Shown in pieces: positions 34,432 to 47,118 of a stretch of DNA of 64,000 nucleotides. The position numbers were made by a program, and so were the translations under genes. Below the pieces are notes generated by a model that was not told where the DNA came from, made no database searches, and saw only the letters and a program-made list of their open reading frames with translations. The stretch spans positions 1 to 64,000 of the forward strand of contig NZ_JGYN01000009.1 in assembly GCF_000741165.1 (NCBI RefSeq), written 5' to 3'. Source of the stretch: Bifidobacterium biavatii DSM 23969 (GTDB taxonomy: Bacteria > Actinomycetota > Actinomycetes > Actinomycetales > Bifidobacteriaceae). Numbering within the stretch: position 1 is the first letter of the stretch; the number at the start of each line of letters is the position of its first letter.

Positions 34432-36111
34432 TCAGGCGAAGTAGAAGCCCTTGAAGTCGTACTGGTAGACACGGTATATGTACGCGGTGTTGAGCTCCAT
34501 CTTGTACTGGACGAGCAGGTCGCCGTCCGCGGAATACTGGCCGAACAGGCCCTGCATGCCCGAGTCGATGAGCACGTTGCCATTGGATAGCACCTGCGCG
34601 GAGCTCACGTACGGCGAGTACGGCACGTCGAACGAGGTGACCTCCTTGTACGTGCCGGCCTTCTCGTCGACCAGATACTTGCGGTACTGCGAGTTCGAGT
34701 CCTTGTCCTTGCTCGACTGCGCGGTCGAAATGCCGCTGATCACGGTCCAGTCGAAGTCGGGGCGGGTCATCGCGTAGCCGAAGTTGTTGTCGAACATGTA
34801 GATGTAATACTGGCCGTCCGCAAGCGAATCGTCGGCCACGTACGTGATCGAGTGCTGGCCGCCGGTGTCGCCGAAGTCGCCGTCCTTGGTCAGGAACGAG
34901 TCGGCGTACGACGTGCCGTCCCACACGCTCGACTCGCCGATCATGTAGGCGAGCGTCGGCGTGCCCTCAAGATCGTTGACCTTGATGATCGTGGACGTTT
35001 CGCGCGCGGAGAACAGCGCCGAGCCGTCGGGCAGCAGCTGGATCGTGTTGCAGTGCAGCCAGTCCCAGCGGTTCGTGGCGGTCGGATCGGATTCGTCGAT
35101 GCCCGAATGGTCGGTCGTGGACTTGTAGTCGGCGAACATTTCGCCGAAGTCGACGAGCAGCGTCGTCTTGCCGGTGCTCGTGTCGAGCTTGACGACCTGG
35201 TCCTGCACGGCGTGGTCGGAGCGGCTCAGGTCGGTGGCGAGCAGCACGATGTTGCCGTCCGCGTCGAGCGCGTAGTCGTGGTGGAGGATGAAGTCGCCGT
35301 CCAGATCGTAGATCTTCTCGAGCTTGCCGAGCCGGTTCATGCCGACCATCGTGTGCGTGGACGCAGAGAACCACATGAGCCCGTCATCGTCGAACAGCAG
35401 ACGGTGCGAACGATAGTACTTGACCGGCACTTCGCCGCGCAGCACGCCGTTCGTGTCGTAGTAGTACATGAAGTCCTGCTCGTTGCTGTCGTTGCCGAGG
35501 ATCGCGTACAGGCCGTTGCCGAGGTCCTCGCCGTCCTTCGCGGAGACGGTCTGCTCGAGCGTGACCGCTTCGGTGCCGAGCAGCTTCGGACCCTGATGCG
35601 TGATCGTGTAGTCGAGCGAAAGGCCGTTGTCGTCGGTGAGCGTGAACTTGATCGTGTTCTCGACGCCCGGGATCAGGCCCAGCACCAGAAACTCGTGCTC
35701 GGTCTGGTACTCCTTGTCCTGATAGGCGGTGGCCGTGAAGTCCGGATAGCCGTCGGCGGAGACCGTGTACGTCACCTTGGTCTCGTATTGCGAGTTGAAG
35801 TACACGTACAGCGACGTCGTGTTCGTGCCGTACGGGTTGTCCTGCACGTAGATGTCGTCGACGGTGCGTTCCTTGGCGTCGCGCGCCTTGACGAGTTTCT
35901 CTTCGGCCATCTGCTGATATTCGGCGGTGTATACGTTTGCGATCTGCGCGTTGAGACGCTCGATGCGATGCTGCTTGATGCTCGCGTCGACGTTGTCGTA
36001 CGAGAGTAGGCACAGGCCGACGGCGATAACGAGCGCGACGGCCGCGGAGACGATGCGAACGGCGGTGCGTTTGCCCGACATGACGGTCTTGGGACGGGTG
36101 GGTTGATTCAT
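34432..36111 (-). CDS. Aryl-sulfotransferase (ASST)-like membrane-anchored protein
   Basis: The 559-residue protein has one N-terminal membrane segment (about residues 16-38) and a large extracytoplasmic domain that looks like a beta-propeller of ASST type: GNGLYAILGND, RSHRLLFDDDGLMWFSA, ILHHDYALDADGNIVLLAT, NRWDWLHCNTIQLLPDGSALFSARETSTIIKVN and GGQHSITYV. ASST enzymes move sulfate between phenolic compounds using a His nucleophile; the His in DWLHCN or GGQHS could serve. The gene follows a large membrane protein on the same strand, 115 bp away, and may be co-transcribed. Confidence 0.75.
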   Translation of the reverse strand: MNQPTRPKTVMSGKRTAVRIVSAAVALVIAVGLCLLSYDNVDASIKQHRIERLNAQIANVYTAEYQQMAEEKLVKARDAKERTVDDIYVQDNPYGTNTTSLYVYFNSQYETKVTYTVSADGYPDFTATAYQDKEYQTEHEFLVLGLIPGVENTIKFTLTDDNGLSLDYTITHQGPKLLGTEAVTLEQTVSAKDGEDLGNGLYAILGNDSNEQDFMYYYDTNGVLRGEVPVKYYRSHRLLFDDDGLMWFSASTHTMVGMNRLGKLEKIYDLDGDFILHHDYALDADGNIVLLATDLSRSDHAVQDQVVKLDTSTGKTTLLVDFGEMFADYKSTTDHSGIDESDPTATNRWDWLHCNTIQLLPDGSALFSARETSTIIKVNDLEGTPTLAYMIGESSVWDGTSYADSFLTKDGDFGDTGGQHSITYVADDSLADGQYYIYMFDNNFGYAMTRPDFDWTVISGISTAQSSKDKDSNSQYRKYLVDEKAGTYKEVTSFDVPYSPYVSSAQVLSNGNVLIDSGMQGLFGQYSADGDLLVQYKMELNTAYIYRVYQYDFKGFYFA

Positions 36112-36226
36112 GATTCGATTAGCTCGGTTCCTGCAAGATGAATGGTCGGTAACGTGCGGATGAAGAATTCGCTATCGTCCATTAGTATGACTCGAGACTT
36201 GGAGAAACCGGGCGTGTCGCTGGACG

Positions 36227-38509
36227 TCAGCTGAAATTCAGCAGGACAAACCAGCAACGTACCTCATAGAACAGTCCCGGATTGTTGGCGGTCAGTGAAT
36301 CGTCGCGTCCCGGCACAAAACACGAGGCGATCATCACGGCCAGGCACGCGAACATCACCAGCATCATCAGCAGCCGCACCGCACGCCGGTGCAACGGCAC
36401 GCGACGATACTTCGGATCGTCCGTCTCATCCTCATCGTCGGCAAGCGGTTCGAACGCGTCGCGGCCCTCCATCAGCCGCAGCATCGCCGGCATCGCGGAC
36501 AGAGCGAACAGCCAGCCGAAATCGGCCATATACCGCCATCCAAGACCGCCCTCCAGCGCATCAATCAGCACCATGGCCGCCGCCAACGCGAGCGAGACGA
36601 CCAGCACGCCGCGATACGGACGCGGCACGCGGTGGCGCAGACGCGGCAGCAGGAACGCGAGCAGCGCCAGCGGACATAACACGAAGAACCCGCCCACCAT
36701 CGGCTCGTAATACGCCCACTGCGGCATCGGCGTCGGACTGATCGACAGATACGGAAACGACTGGGTGAAGCGCAACGGCAGCAGCAGATAATAGACGATC
36801 ATGTACGGCAGGTCGACGGACGGCAGGCGGTAATGCGTCATGTCCGTGACCGTCATCTGATAGTCGCTGCCGAAGTTGAGCGGGCCGCCGAACCGCACCG
36901 CGTTGTACGCCATCAGCGGCGCGACGACGACCAGCGCTGGCACGATGATCGCCAGCGGTGCCCGCAACGCGCGGCACACGCGCACGCGGCGAGACGCCAA
37001 CCCGCGCACAATGCCGCGAATCTGCGGCCAGAACAGCGGAAACGCGAGCAGCGCCGACAGTGCGAACGTCGGGCGGCAGCCGAAATTCGCGGCGATGCAC
37101 ACCGCGCCGCCGGCCAAATGCGGCAGCGACAGGGGAGCACCGTCTGCGACCGTCCAATCGGCCACTACTGTCACACCGCCGTCCGGCCGGCCATCGCCGA
37201 CCACACGATGCGCCGGCTGAATCGCGCCCAACCACAGCCACAGGCCCAAACAGGTAAACAAAAGCGACGCGGCGATCGGCACCGAATAGAAATTCGTGCG
37301 GAACCACAGATAACTCGCATTCGTGGCCAGCAGGAAAAACACGACGATCATCGACGCGCTCGCCACCGACGTACGCGGGGCGATCCGGGCCAGCAGACGC
37401 ACGATCAGCAGACATGCGAACACGAGAAACCCGAACATGATCAGCAGATCGGCGGCCGAGGTCGGCAGGCTCAGGCCGCCGTCCACCCACAGCGACGTGA
37501 CCGCCTGATACGGCACGAACAGCAATACGGCAGGCAGCACGCCGAAATACGAATACCAACGGCTGTCATGGAACGCATGATCCCAGTAGATCGGCGTGAC
37601 GCCCTCGGCCAGCAGCCGGTTGCGCGTCGTGATGTCATACGGGTTTGCCGCATCCGCCAATGCCTGCGGCACCGGCAAATCCAGCCACGTATGGCCGTGC
37701 AGCAGGGCGTCGGCCGTCTGCGCGTACTGGTCGAAATCGTACGTGTACCCGCCCGGCTCGTGGAACGACAACGGAGCGGCGTTCGCAATCTGCCAGCCGA
37801 CCGCCCACAGGGTCATCACGGCAGGCACCGCCAGCGTCAACGCCAGCATCCGCCGCTGGCGGCCATCCGACGGGTCAAGCCTCGTGCGCCACAGACGCGA
37901 ACCCGGTCGCCACAGCATCAGCAGCAGCACCACGAACGCCAGCACGGCCACGCGCAGCCAATCCCACTGGAACGGTACGCGCACGTTCGCACGCACCGCG
38001 GCGATCGGCACAATCGCACCTTTCGTCTCCTCGACCCACACGCGGATCGTCGACGCGGCGTCCGTGCGCACGAACCGCGAGCGCGGCGACGCCGTCGACA
38101 CCGCCTGCGCGCGGCTCGCACGATCCTTGTGGCCGGTGTCGGCAAGCCGCAGATGGAACGTGGACAGAGGACGCTCCTGCTTGTCCTCGCTTGACTTGTC
38201 CGACTTACCGGCATCGCTTGCATCGACCAGATCGACGCGCGCGTACGCGGACGTGCCGTCCGCCTTCACCTCAAGCCACGCCCGCGTCGGATCCGTGACC
38301 TTCAACATGCCGCTTTCCGTACGCTCCAAACCCGGGCCGAGCGTGTTCGCGGCGGCCGACGTGTCGGTGCTCGCGGCGAGCGTCGTCCAAAACGGCAGAT
38401 TGAACACAGCGCATTCAAGCGCGACGATCACCAGCATGAACGCGCACAGGCACGCCAACGTGCGCGGCCGAACAATCGGACGACGGAACTGACGGAATGA
38501 GGAAGGCAT
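36227..38509 (-). CDS. Large membrane protein of glycosyltransferase-39-like topology, unknown role
   Basis: The 760-residue protein has a first helix (residues about 17-45), an extracytoplasmic region to about 180, then about ten more helices. The first loop after helix 2 contains DFDQYAQTADALLHGHTWLDLP, resembling the DxxxY-rich loop of lipid-linked sugar transferases of the GT39/GT-C kind. YWDHAFHDSRWYSYFGVLP and FRFGGPLNFGSDYQ-like segments follow. A membrane sugar transferase is plausible but not proven. The 5' end overlaps the longest possible start of the divergent TPR gene, so that gene probably starts later. Confidence 0.6.
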   Translation of the reverse strand: MPSSFRQFRRPIVRPRTLACLCAFMLVIVALECAVFNLPFWTTLAASTDTSAAANTLGPGLERTESGMLKVTDPTRAWLEVKADGTSAYARVDLVDASDAGKSDKSSEDKQERPLSTFHLRLADTGHKDRASRAQAVSTASPRSRFVRTDAASTIRVWVEETKGAIVPIAAVRANVRVPFQWDWLRVAVLAFVVLLLMLWRPGSRLWRTRLDPSDGRQRRMLALTLAVPAVMTLWAVGWQIANAAPLSFHEPGGYTYDFDQYAQTADALLHGHTWLDLPVPQALADAANPYDITTRNRLLAEGVTPIYWDHAFHDSRWYSYFGVLPAVLLFVPYQAVTSLWVDGGLSLPTSAADLLIMFGFLVFACLLIVRLLARIAPRTSVASASMIVVFFLLATNASYLWFRTNFYSVPIAASLLFTCLGLWLWLGAIQPAHRVVGDGRPDGGVTVVADWTVADGAPLSLPHLAGGAVCIAANFGCRPTFALSALLAFPLFWPQIRGIVRGLASRRVRVCRALRAPLAIIVPALVVVAPLMAYNAVRFGGPLNFGSDYQMTVTDMTHYRLPSVDLPYMIVYYLLLPLRFTQSFPYLSISPTPMPQWAYYEPMVGGFFVLCPLALLAFLLPRLRHRVPRPYRGVLVVSLALAAAMVLIDALEGGLGWRYMADFGWLFALSAMPAMLRLMEGRDAFEPLADDEDETDDPKYRRVPLHRRAVRLLMMLVMFACLAVMIASCFVPGRDDSLTANNPGLFYEVRCWFVLLNFS

Positions 38510-38550
38510 CCCATTATTCTATCGGCTTCATGTCGGGTTGGTCGGGAAGA

Positions 38551-41500
38551 ATGTGGGGCATGCCACAACACACACCACACCATAATCATGGCCTCGGCGT
38601 GCCGGCCATGATCGATCGGCTGGTGCGTACCCTCGACGCGCGCGTGCGCGGTCGTCGGCCGACGTCCGGCAATTTGTTCGAAGCCGCACTCAACACCGCA
38701 GGCGACCATGCCGGCGACGAGGATCTGCTTAAAGCGTTCATGGAACACGCCATCGTGCTCTCGCCGTTCGCCAAGCGGCGTATGCTCGACCTGGACGGCG
38801 TGCCGGACGGCATCACGCTTGGATGGGCGCAGCTGCCCTCCAAGCAGGGCAGCGTGCTGTCCCTTGGCGTGTTCGCCGACCGCAACCATTTCGCGCAGCT
38901 GGCGCTCGCCGACAGCAAGGGTCGTGTGTTCATGTGCCATGATCCGGAAACGGACACGCAGGGCATGCAGTGCGCGTTCATGTTTGGCAAGGAAAGCGAT
39001 CTGAAACTGCCCGATGGGCCACGGTTCGGCCATGATGCGGCGGCGGGCGGTCCGGCCGGGCGGCGTCTCAGCGACCGTTACGGTCACAACGGACTTGACG
39101 GACTGGCTGCCGGCGTCGCCGGGCTTGCAGGCATTGCGGGCGACGTGGCCGGCGACGTGGCGAGTGGGATCGCGGGTCTGGCCGGTCGCTCGGGGCTCGC
39201 CGGCCGTGCAAGCAGCCGCGGTGGCGGTCACGGTGACGGCCGCATTGACGGTTCCGGACATGGCCGTTCGCCGCGCATGCTCGACGTGGTTCAGGGCGGC
39301 ATCGTCGGTCGCGAGGAAACCGGCCGCATGATCTGGCTCGCCTCGTGGCTCAAGGCGGGCAACCGCTACACTCTCGAACAGGTGCGTGCCGACCTGCCGC
39401 CGTCGATGCGCTTCGATCTCGAATACCGCGATGCGATCGCGATCGCGTTCTTCGCCGCATACATGCTGCCGCTGTACCACGGGCTGCTCATCGGCTTCGG
39501 CGCGGGCAACATCTTCCGCCGGCTCAACCGCGAGGCGCCGATGGGCGCGATCCGCCGTTGCCTGCGTGACACGCTCGACGCGCGCGCCCATGGTATGCGC
39601 GCCTCCGGGCTCGAAGACCATTTCGCCGACCTGATGAACGAGGCCGGCGCGCTCGAACCTACCGCCGGGCTGGAGGCGGTGCATGGCGCGGAGCCGATGC
39701 ACCTGTACACATCCACGTATTCGGGCAACTACTTCTTCACCTGGGATTCGGGATTGCAGTTCCCTGCCGCGCTCAAATCATTGCGCATCGAAGGCAACCT
39801 CAACCGGTTCGCGGCCGTGAGCGCCTGGCTCGAACGCAATGCGAAGCTGGGCCTCACGCCGATCGAGGACACGGTCACGCGCGCGCAGGCCGCGCAGATC
39901 GACTGGATGCTGCTTGAGGATCCGGCGTTGATCGCGCTGTCCAGTTCGGACGCGACGAACGGCGCCGCGGATGACGAGGCCGGGCGCGACGGCTGGCATG
40001 CGGTGATGCGCCTGGTCGACGAGGCGCGCGCGCAGGCCGCGCGGATCGCGGAACGCAATCCCGATCCTGCCGCCGGTACCGTTGCGGGCGCCGCGTCGGG
40101 CGAACCGGGTGCCGCCAGCACGGTCGGAGCCGGTTCCGGAACTGCCGCAGGCGATGCTGCCGGCCGGTCCGATTCCGAATGGCTGTACCGGCAGACCGTG
40201 TCGACGCTGTTGCGCCGGCTGCGCTTGCCGTACCGCTTCGACGTGGAGTTCCGTTCGAACCTCGCGTCCGGCGAAGCCGCGGTCGGGTTCACCACGGCCG
40301 GTCCGATGATGATGCCGTCGAGCCGTTACGACGCCGCACGGCACATGTGGGTCGCGCTGTCAGACGACGAACGCGCGGCGATGAGCGCCTCGTACAATCT
40401 GCGCGTCGGCCTGATGATCGCTGCCATGATGTTCGGTGCGAACGATCGCGTCCGCAGCGTGTCGGTGCACGTCGACTCGATCGGTTTGGAGGAGGCCGTC
40501 GCCGAACAGGATTCGGCGATCTCCGACATGGCCCAGCAGATGATGCACACGCTCGACCGGCTGCGCTTCGGCGACGTCGGTCTGGGCGGCGGCAAAGCCG
40601 ATCCCAAGGACGGCGACTGGCACGGCGACCCGTCACGCACGCCGCCCATGTCGGTGGACGACGGTGCGGCCGCAGACCTGGCCGACACGACCGCGCCGAC
40701 CGCCGGCGACACGGCGGCTGACGGCACGGACGCATCGGGCGACAGCGGTCGCGACGCATCGGACATGGACCACGCGGACAAAGCGACCGTCGACAGCCGC
40801 TTTGAAGACCTCATGCGCGGCGTCGATCTCGACGAAGTCGCGTTCAACATGCCCTCCGGCAACACGAGCGACCCGGCCGACGACATGGGCGGGCTGAACG
40901 ATCTGGGCGACGATCCCGACCAGGACGGCGACGTCGCGCTACCAGCCGATCCAAGCGATCCGCTCAGCGCGCTGCGCGCCAACCCGACCGTGCGCACGCT
41001 GGCGACCGTCACGTTCACACGCGACGCGCTGCTCGCACGGCTGTATCAGGACGGGCTCGAACACCCCGCCGACACGTACCGCATGTTCGACGCGAACATG
41101 ACGCTCGACGGCCACGGCGCACTGCGCGAAACCGACGCCGGATTCGACCTGCGCGACAGCCGCTTCGCGCCCGCCGGCGCGCAGGAGGAACCCGAACTGT
41201 CCGAAGCGACGTTCGCGCCCGCCGTCGCACGCGTACTCGGCGCACGCGACGCGGCCGACCTGTCCATCCAGCGCGTCGACCTGCTGCAGCACGGCGTCGC
41301 CGAATTCCACCGTCTCGCCGCCGACGATTCGCTGCCGTCCGTCGACAAGGCGCAGCGTGCAATGCGGCTCATCGACCGCATCGGCGACCCCGAACTCAGC
41401 CGGCTCGCGCCGCAGGTCACCAGCGCGCTCATCGACGGCAGGGACACGCCCGACATCACGTTCCAACTGTCCGACGAACTCAATCGCGAACGCGGCAAGG

Positions 41501-42303
41501 CGCGCGACCTGCTGTTCTCCGGGCAGATCGACCGTGCGATCGACGTCATCGAGGCGGAAGTCGAACGGCTCGACGTCATGTACGCGAACAATCCGGGCGT
41601 GCCGCGCTACTTCAACTCGTACGCCGAACGCGTCGTCTACAACCGCCTGTTCGCCACGCCCGGCGAACAGACCGTGCTCATCCCCGACGACCTGTTCTAC
41701 GCGCACATGGAAATCGCCGACATTCTCTCGCAGGTCAAGGGTGCCCAGGCCGCGCTGCCGCACCTGAACGCGATGGTGTCCTACGCGCCCGCCTATCCGC
41801 TTTCGCACCTGAAGCTCGCCATGCAGCTGGCACGCAGCGAAGACTGGGATTCGGCGCGCGCCGCATGCCTGAACGCGCTGCGCGTCGCGCTCGACCGGGA
41901 CGACGCCGCGTTCGCCTACTATCGCTTCGCGTACGCGGAATGGATGCGCGACCAGTTCGACGTGGCCGTGGCCGCCTACATGATGAGCGACCATATCAGT
42001 CCCGGACAGATCGGGGCGCTGGAAGGCGAACTGCGCGAACTCGTCGCGCGCGCCGACTCGCAGTGCGTGCCCGTGCCCGACAGCGTCGACGCGGCCAAGG
42101 CCGTGCTGATGGCGCATGATCTGCCGGTCTGGCCGCACACCGAGGTTGCCGGCATCGTGAACGACGCGGCGCGCGTAAGCGTCGACCACGGCATGTTCGT
42201 GCCGGCCCGCACGCTGTCTGTGGCCTGCGCGCGCATGAACGACGACGAGAGCGACGGGATCGACGTGATCCAGGCGCAGTTCCTGCGGTCTCTTAATGCC
42301 TAG
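38551..42303 (+). CDS. Large TPR-like protein of unknown function
   Basis: The protein is about 1,250 residues long. Start choice among ATG 38530, 38551 and 38560 is unsure; GGGAAGA before 38551 is the best fit. No signal peptide or membrane helix is clear. The N-terminal region contains AMIDRLVRTLDARVRGRR and GITLGWAQLPSKQGS. A Gly/Ala-rich tract lies near 190-250 and an acidic linker near 720-810. The C-terminal 250 residues contain helical repeats (LPHLNAMVSYAPAYPLSHLKLAMQLARS, WDSARAACLNALRVAL) of tetratricopeptide type. I do not recognise the family. It might act as a scaffold. Confidence 0.7.
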   Translation: MWGMPQHTPHHNHGLGVPAMIDRLVRTLDARVRGRRPTSGNLFEAALNTAGDHAGDEDLLKAFMEHAIVLSPFAKRRMLDLDGVPDGITLGWAQLPSKQGSVLSLGVFADRNHFAQLALADSKGRVFMCHDPETDTQGMQCAFMFGKESDLKLPDGPRFGHDAAAGGPAGRRLSDRYGHNGLDGLAAGVAGLAGIAGDVAGDVASGIAGLAGRSGLAGRASSRGGGHGDGRIDGSGHGRSPRMLDVVQGGIVGREETGRMIWLASWLKAGNRYTLEQVRADLPPSMRFDLEYRDAIAIAFFAAYMLPLYHGLLIGFGAGNIFRRLNREAPMGAIRRCLRDTLDARAHGMRASGLEDHFADLMNEAGALEPTAGLEAVHGAEPMHLYTSTYSGNYFFTWDSGLQFPAALKSLRIEGNLNRFAAVSAWLERNAKLGLTPIEDTVTRAQAAQIDWMLLEDPALIALSSSDATNGAADDEAGRDGWHAVMRLVDEARAQAARIAERNPDPAAGTVAGAASGEPGAASTVGAGSGTAAGDAAGRSDSEWLYRQTVSTLLRRLRLPYRFDVEFRSNLASGEAAVGFTTAGPMMMPSSRYDAARHMWVALSDDERAAMSASYNLRVGLMIAAMMFGANDRVRSVSVHVDSIGLEEAVAEQDSAISDMAQQMMHTLDRLRFGDVGLGGGKADPKDGDWHGDPSRTPPMSVDDGAAADLADTTAPTAGDTAADGTDASGDSGRDASDMDHADKATVDSRFEDLMRGVDLDEVAFNMPSGNTSDPADDMGGLNDLGDDPDQDGDVALPADPSDPLSALRANPTVRTLATVTFTRDALLARLYQDGLEHPADTYRMFDANMTLDGHGALRETDAGFDLRDSRFAPAGAQEEPELSEATFAPAVARVLGARDAADLSIQRVDLLQHGVAEFHRLAADDSLPSVDKAQRAMRLIDRIGDPELSRLAPQVTSALIDGRDTPDITFQLSDELNRERGKARDLLFSGQIDRAIDVIEAEVERLDVMYANNPGVPRYFNSYAERVVYNRLFATPGEQTVLIPDDLFYAHMEIADILSQVKGAQAALPHLNAMVSYAPAYPLSHLKLAMQLARSEDWDSARAACLNALRVALDRDDAAFAYYRFAYAEWMRDQFDVAVAAYMMSDHISPGQIGALEGELRELVARADSQCVPVPDSVDAAKAVLMAHDLPVWPHTEVAGIVNDAARVSVDHGMFVPARTLSVACARMNDDESDGIDVIQAQFLRSLNA

Positions 42304-42345
42304 GGTTTGGGACGGCTGGTTTTTCTTTGGGCGCTTCTTTCTTCA

Positions 42346-42493
42346 GTTCCCGGGATTGGGCTGGAAAATCCCGGGAACTGGAAACCTTACATTTTCACAC
42401 AATCGCACATGGCGATTTGGTGGAAAACAGCGGTTTCAACATCCCCAATCGCACATGCCCAGTTCCCGGGATTTTCCTGCCACAATCCCGGGA
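42346..42493. repeat. Paired TTCCCGGGATT palindromic element, second copy
   Basis: GTTCCCGGGATT (42346-42357) with AATCCCGGGAAC (42367-42378), and GTTCCCGGGATT (42462-42473) with AATCCCGGGA (42484-42493). The pair starts 116 bp apart, as in the copy at 6701-6850. An AATCGC ACATG GCGATT hairpin lies between them. It fills the convergent gap between the TPR gene and ligA. Confidence 0.8.
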
Positions 42494-42511
42494 GCCGGCA
42501 ACAGGGCTAGA

Positions 42512-45340
<2,829 letters not shown>

Positions 45341-45353
45341 CTACCGGTGACCA

Positions 45354-45386
45354 GTTCCCGGGATTGGGTGGGACAATCCCGGGAAC
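45354..45386. repeat. Single TTCCCGGGATT palindrome before ligA
   Basis: GTTCCCGGGATT (45354-45365) and AATCCCGGGAAC (45375-45386) match the elements at 6701 and 42346. It lies just upstream of ligA and just after the next minus-strand gene. Confidence 0.8.
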
Positions 45387-45393
45387 CGGAGCA

Positions 45394-46845
45394 TCACTCT
45401 TCAGGTTCGATGCGCATGCGGATACGGAAGGGACGGTGCGATTGCGCGCCCTCGATCACGAAGGCATCCCCGTTCTCCCGGCGCATGATCCCATGAGGGA
45501 TCACCCAGCAGCGGTCGGGGCGTAGCGTCACGCGCGGTTCCAGTCCGGGTTCACTGACGGTCAGCGCGAACGGCTCCCACATCAGCATGAAGGAGTCGGT
45601 CACCGCAGCGAACATCATGCGCGAGGATTGCATCCAGTGCTCCTCTGCGACATGCACGCGCGTATTGAGCAGCACGGGATCGCCGTTCACCTGCGACAGC
45701 AATCCCAACGGCGAGACGCCGAACGTCAGCCCGCGCAGCGGGTCGTCCAAGGCCAGCCGATTCGCATCGTCGGGGGAGAGGTGCAACGTGCGATCCAACG
45801 GGGACGGCACATAGGCGAGGCGGCGGCTGACTACGCCCAGCCGCAATCCGTCGAACCGCCAATCCGTCTGCCATCTGAGCCGCAATCGCGGCATATCCGA
45901 CAGCAGCGCCCCGATCCGCCACCACACCAGCCATGCCGTGAACCCGAATCCCACGCCGAGCGTCATCATCTGCCAGCCGCGTTCGACCGGGCGCAGTTCC
46001 TGCCAGCCGTGATCGACGCCGAACATGAATCCAGCCGCCAGACACAGCGCGCACAAGCCCGTCAGGAACACGCAGGCCAGCATCCAGAATACGGCGGTGG
46101 CACGGGTCGCGACCGGCCTGTCGCGCCAGCGCAGGCGTGAATGCGTCAGGGTGCGGCGCGCGGCGAGACGGCGACGGGAGAGCGGCTTGCTCGAGACATC
46201 GATGAAATCGTTTGCGTCCCCGTTATCCCCGTCATTGCCGGCATCCTCGGTATCGGAACCGACATCCGCGGCAAACGGAGAGGACATGGCATCGTTGCCG
46301 TCAAACGGTTCCTGTCCGGCTGCGTAGTCTCGATTGCCGGCATCGGCGTGCAGGGTCGGTTCCGATGCATTCCGACGCCGCCGTCGATTGCTGTCGTGCG
46401 TGTGATCCCATCGCGTGAAATCCTCAAGCAGCGCCGTCGGCACAGCAAACTCGGCAAGCATCGCTTTCGCTTCGGTGAACAGCGGAACGTACTTGGCCAG
46501 TTGCCATGCAATCGTGCCCAATAGCAGCAGGATGATGGTGGCGAGCCAGGCGATGACGCCGCCGGTCAGATCGCATGTGGCGATGATCGCGGCCAGAAAC
46601 GCGATCATGCCGGACAGGATGATGGTGCGTTCGATGGCGATCGTCAGATCGACGAGCGCATTGTGCGCGTTTGCGGCCAGATCATGCCATTGCGCGATGG
46701 GCGACGTGTCATCGGCGTCGCCGTCATTCTTCAACCGATGCTCGGTATAGCGCAGCACGCGCTCGTAGTCGCTGCGGCCGAAACGGCGATAGACGGCGAA
46801 TCCTGCTGTGATCAGCAGGCAGACAATGAGATCTAGCGCAATCAT
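45394..46845 (-). CDS. Membrane protein of unknown function
   Basis: From the ATG at 46845 the protein has 483 residues, beginning MIALDLIVCLLITAGFAVY as membrane helix 1. Further helices lie at about 75-95, 100-118, 270-292 and 305-325. Between them is a basic and then acidic region (NRRRRRN, DNGDANDF). The C-terminal part of about 150 residues is predicted to be cytoplasmic and ends in RMRIEPEE. A longer frame upstream exists but is less convincing. I see no recognisable enzyme motif. It lies in the same direction as ligA with 86 bp between them. Confidence 0.65.
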   Translation of the reverse strand: MIALDLIVCLLITAGFAVYRRFGRSDYERVLRYTEHRLKNDGDADDTSPIAQWHDLAANAHNALVDLTIAIERTIILSGMIAFLAAIIATCDLTGGVIAWLATIILLLLGTIAWQLAKYVPLFTEAKAMLAEFAVPTALLEDFTRWDHTHDSNRRRRRNASEPTLHADAGNRDYAAGQEPFDGNDAMSSPFAADVGSDTEDAGNDGDNGDANDFIDVSSKPLSRRRLAARRTLTHSRLRWRDRPVATRATAVFWMLACVFLTGLCALCLAAGFMFGVDHGWQELRPVERGWQMMTLGVGFGFTAWLVWWRIGALLSDMPRLRLRWQTDWRFDGLRLGVVSRRLAYVPSPLDRTLHLSPDDANRLALDDPLRGLTFGVSPLGLLSQVNGDPVLLNTRVHVAEEHWMQSSRMMFAAVTDSFMLMWEPFALTVSEPGLEPRVTLRPDRCWVIPHGIMRRENGDAFVIEGAQSHRPFRIRMRIEPEE

Positions 46846-47118
46846 GGCAACCCCGTACGGCCGTATTGGCGACAACGTTGTCATACTATCAACGCGCATC
46901 CAGCCGCCCCGCCTCCGTCTCATCGCTCGACATCGTCCCGACGGTTCGTCGCACGGCGACGCACATTGCGATTGCCGGCACAGGAATGTTGCCGTCTGAT
47001 GTGCTCTCCGGCTGAGGAGTGACATCGTCACACGTTCCGGCACGGCTTGCGGTGATTGCATCTGGCATGGCGGGCGATCGCACGCTAGGCTAGGTGGGGC
47101 ACATAAGGAGGATGATTC
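46846..47118. other. Divergent gap between the membrane gene and mrp
   Basis: These 273 bp hold the start regions of two divergent genes. CTAGGCTAGG and AAGGAGG sit before mrp. No gene or repeat is clear. Confidence 0.4.

Noticed and set aside
36833..38194. Long plus-strand open frame of 453 codons opposite the large membrane protein
   Set aside because: Its composition is rich in Arg, His and Gln as expected for an antisense shadow of high-G+C coding DNA, and it has no domain or ribosome site.
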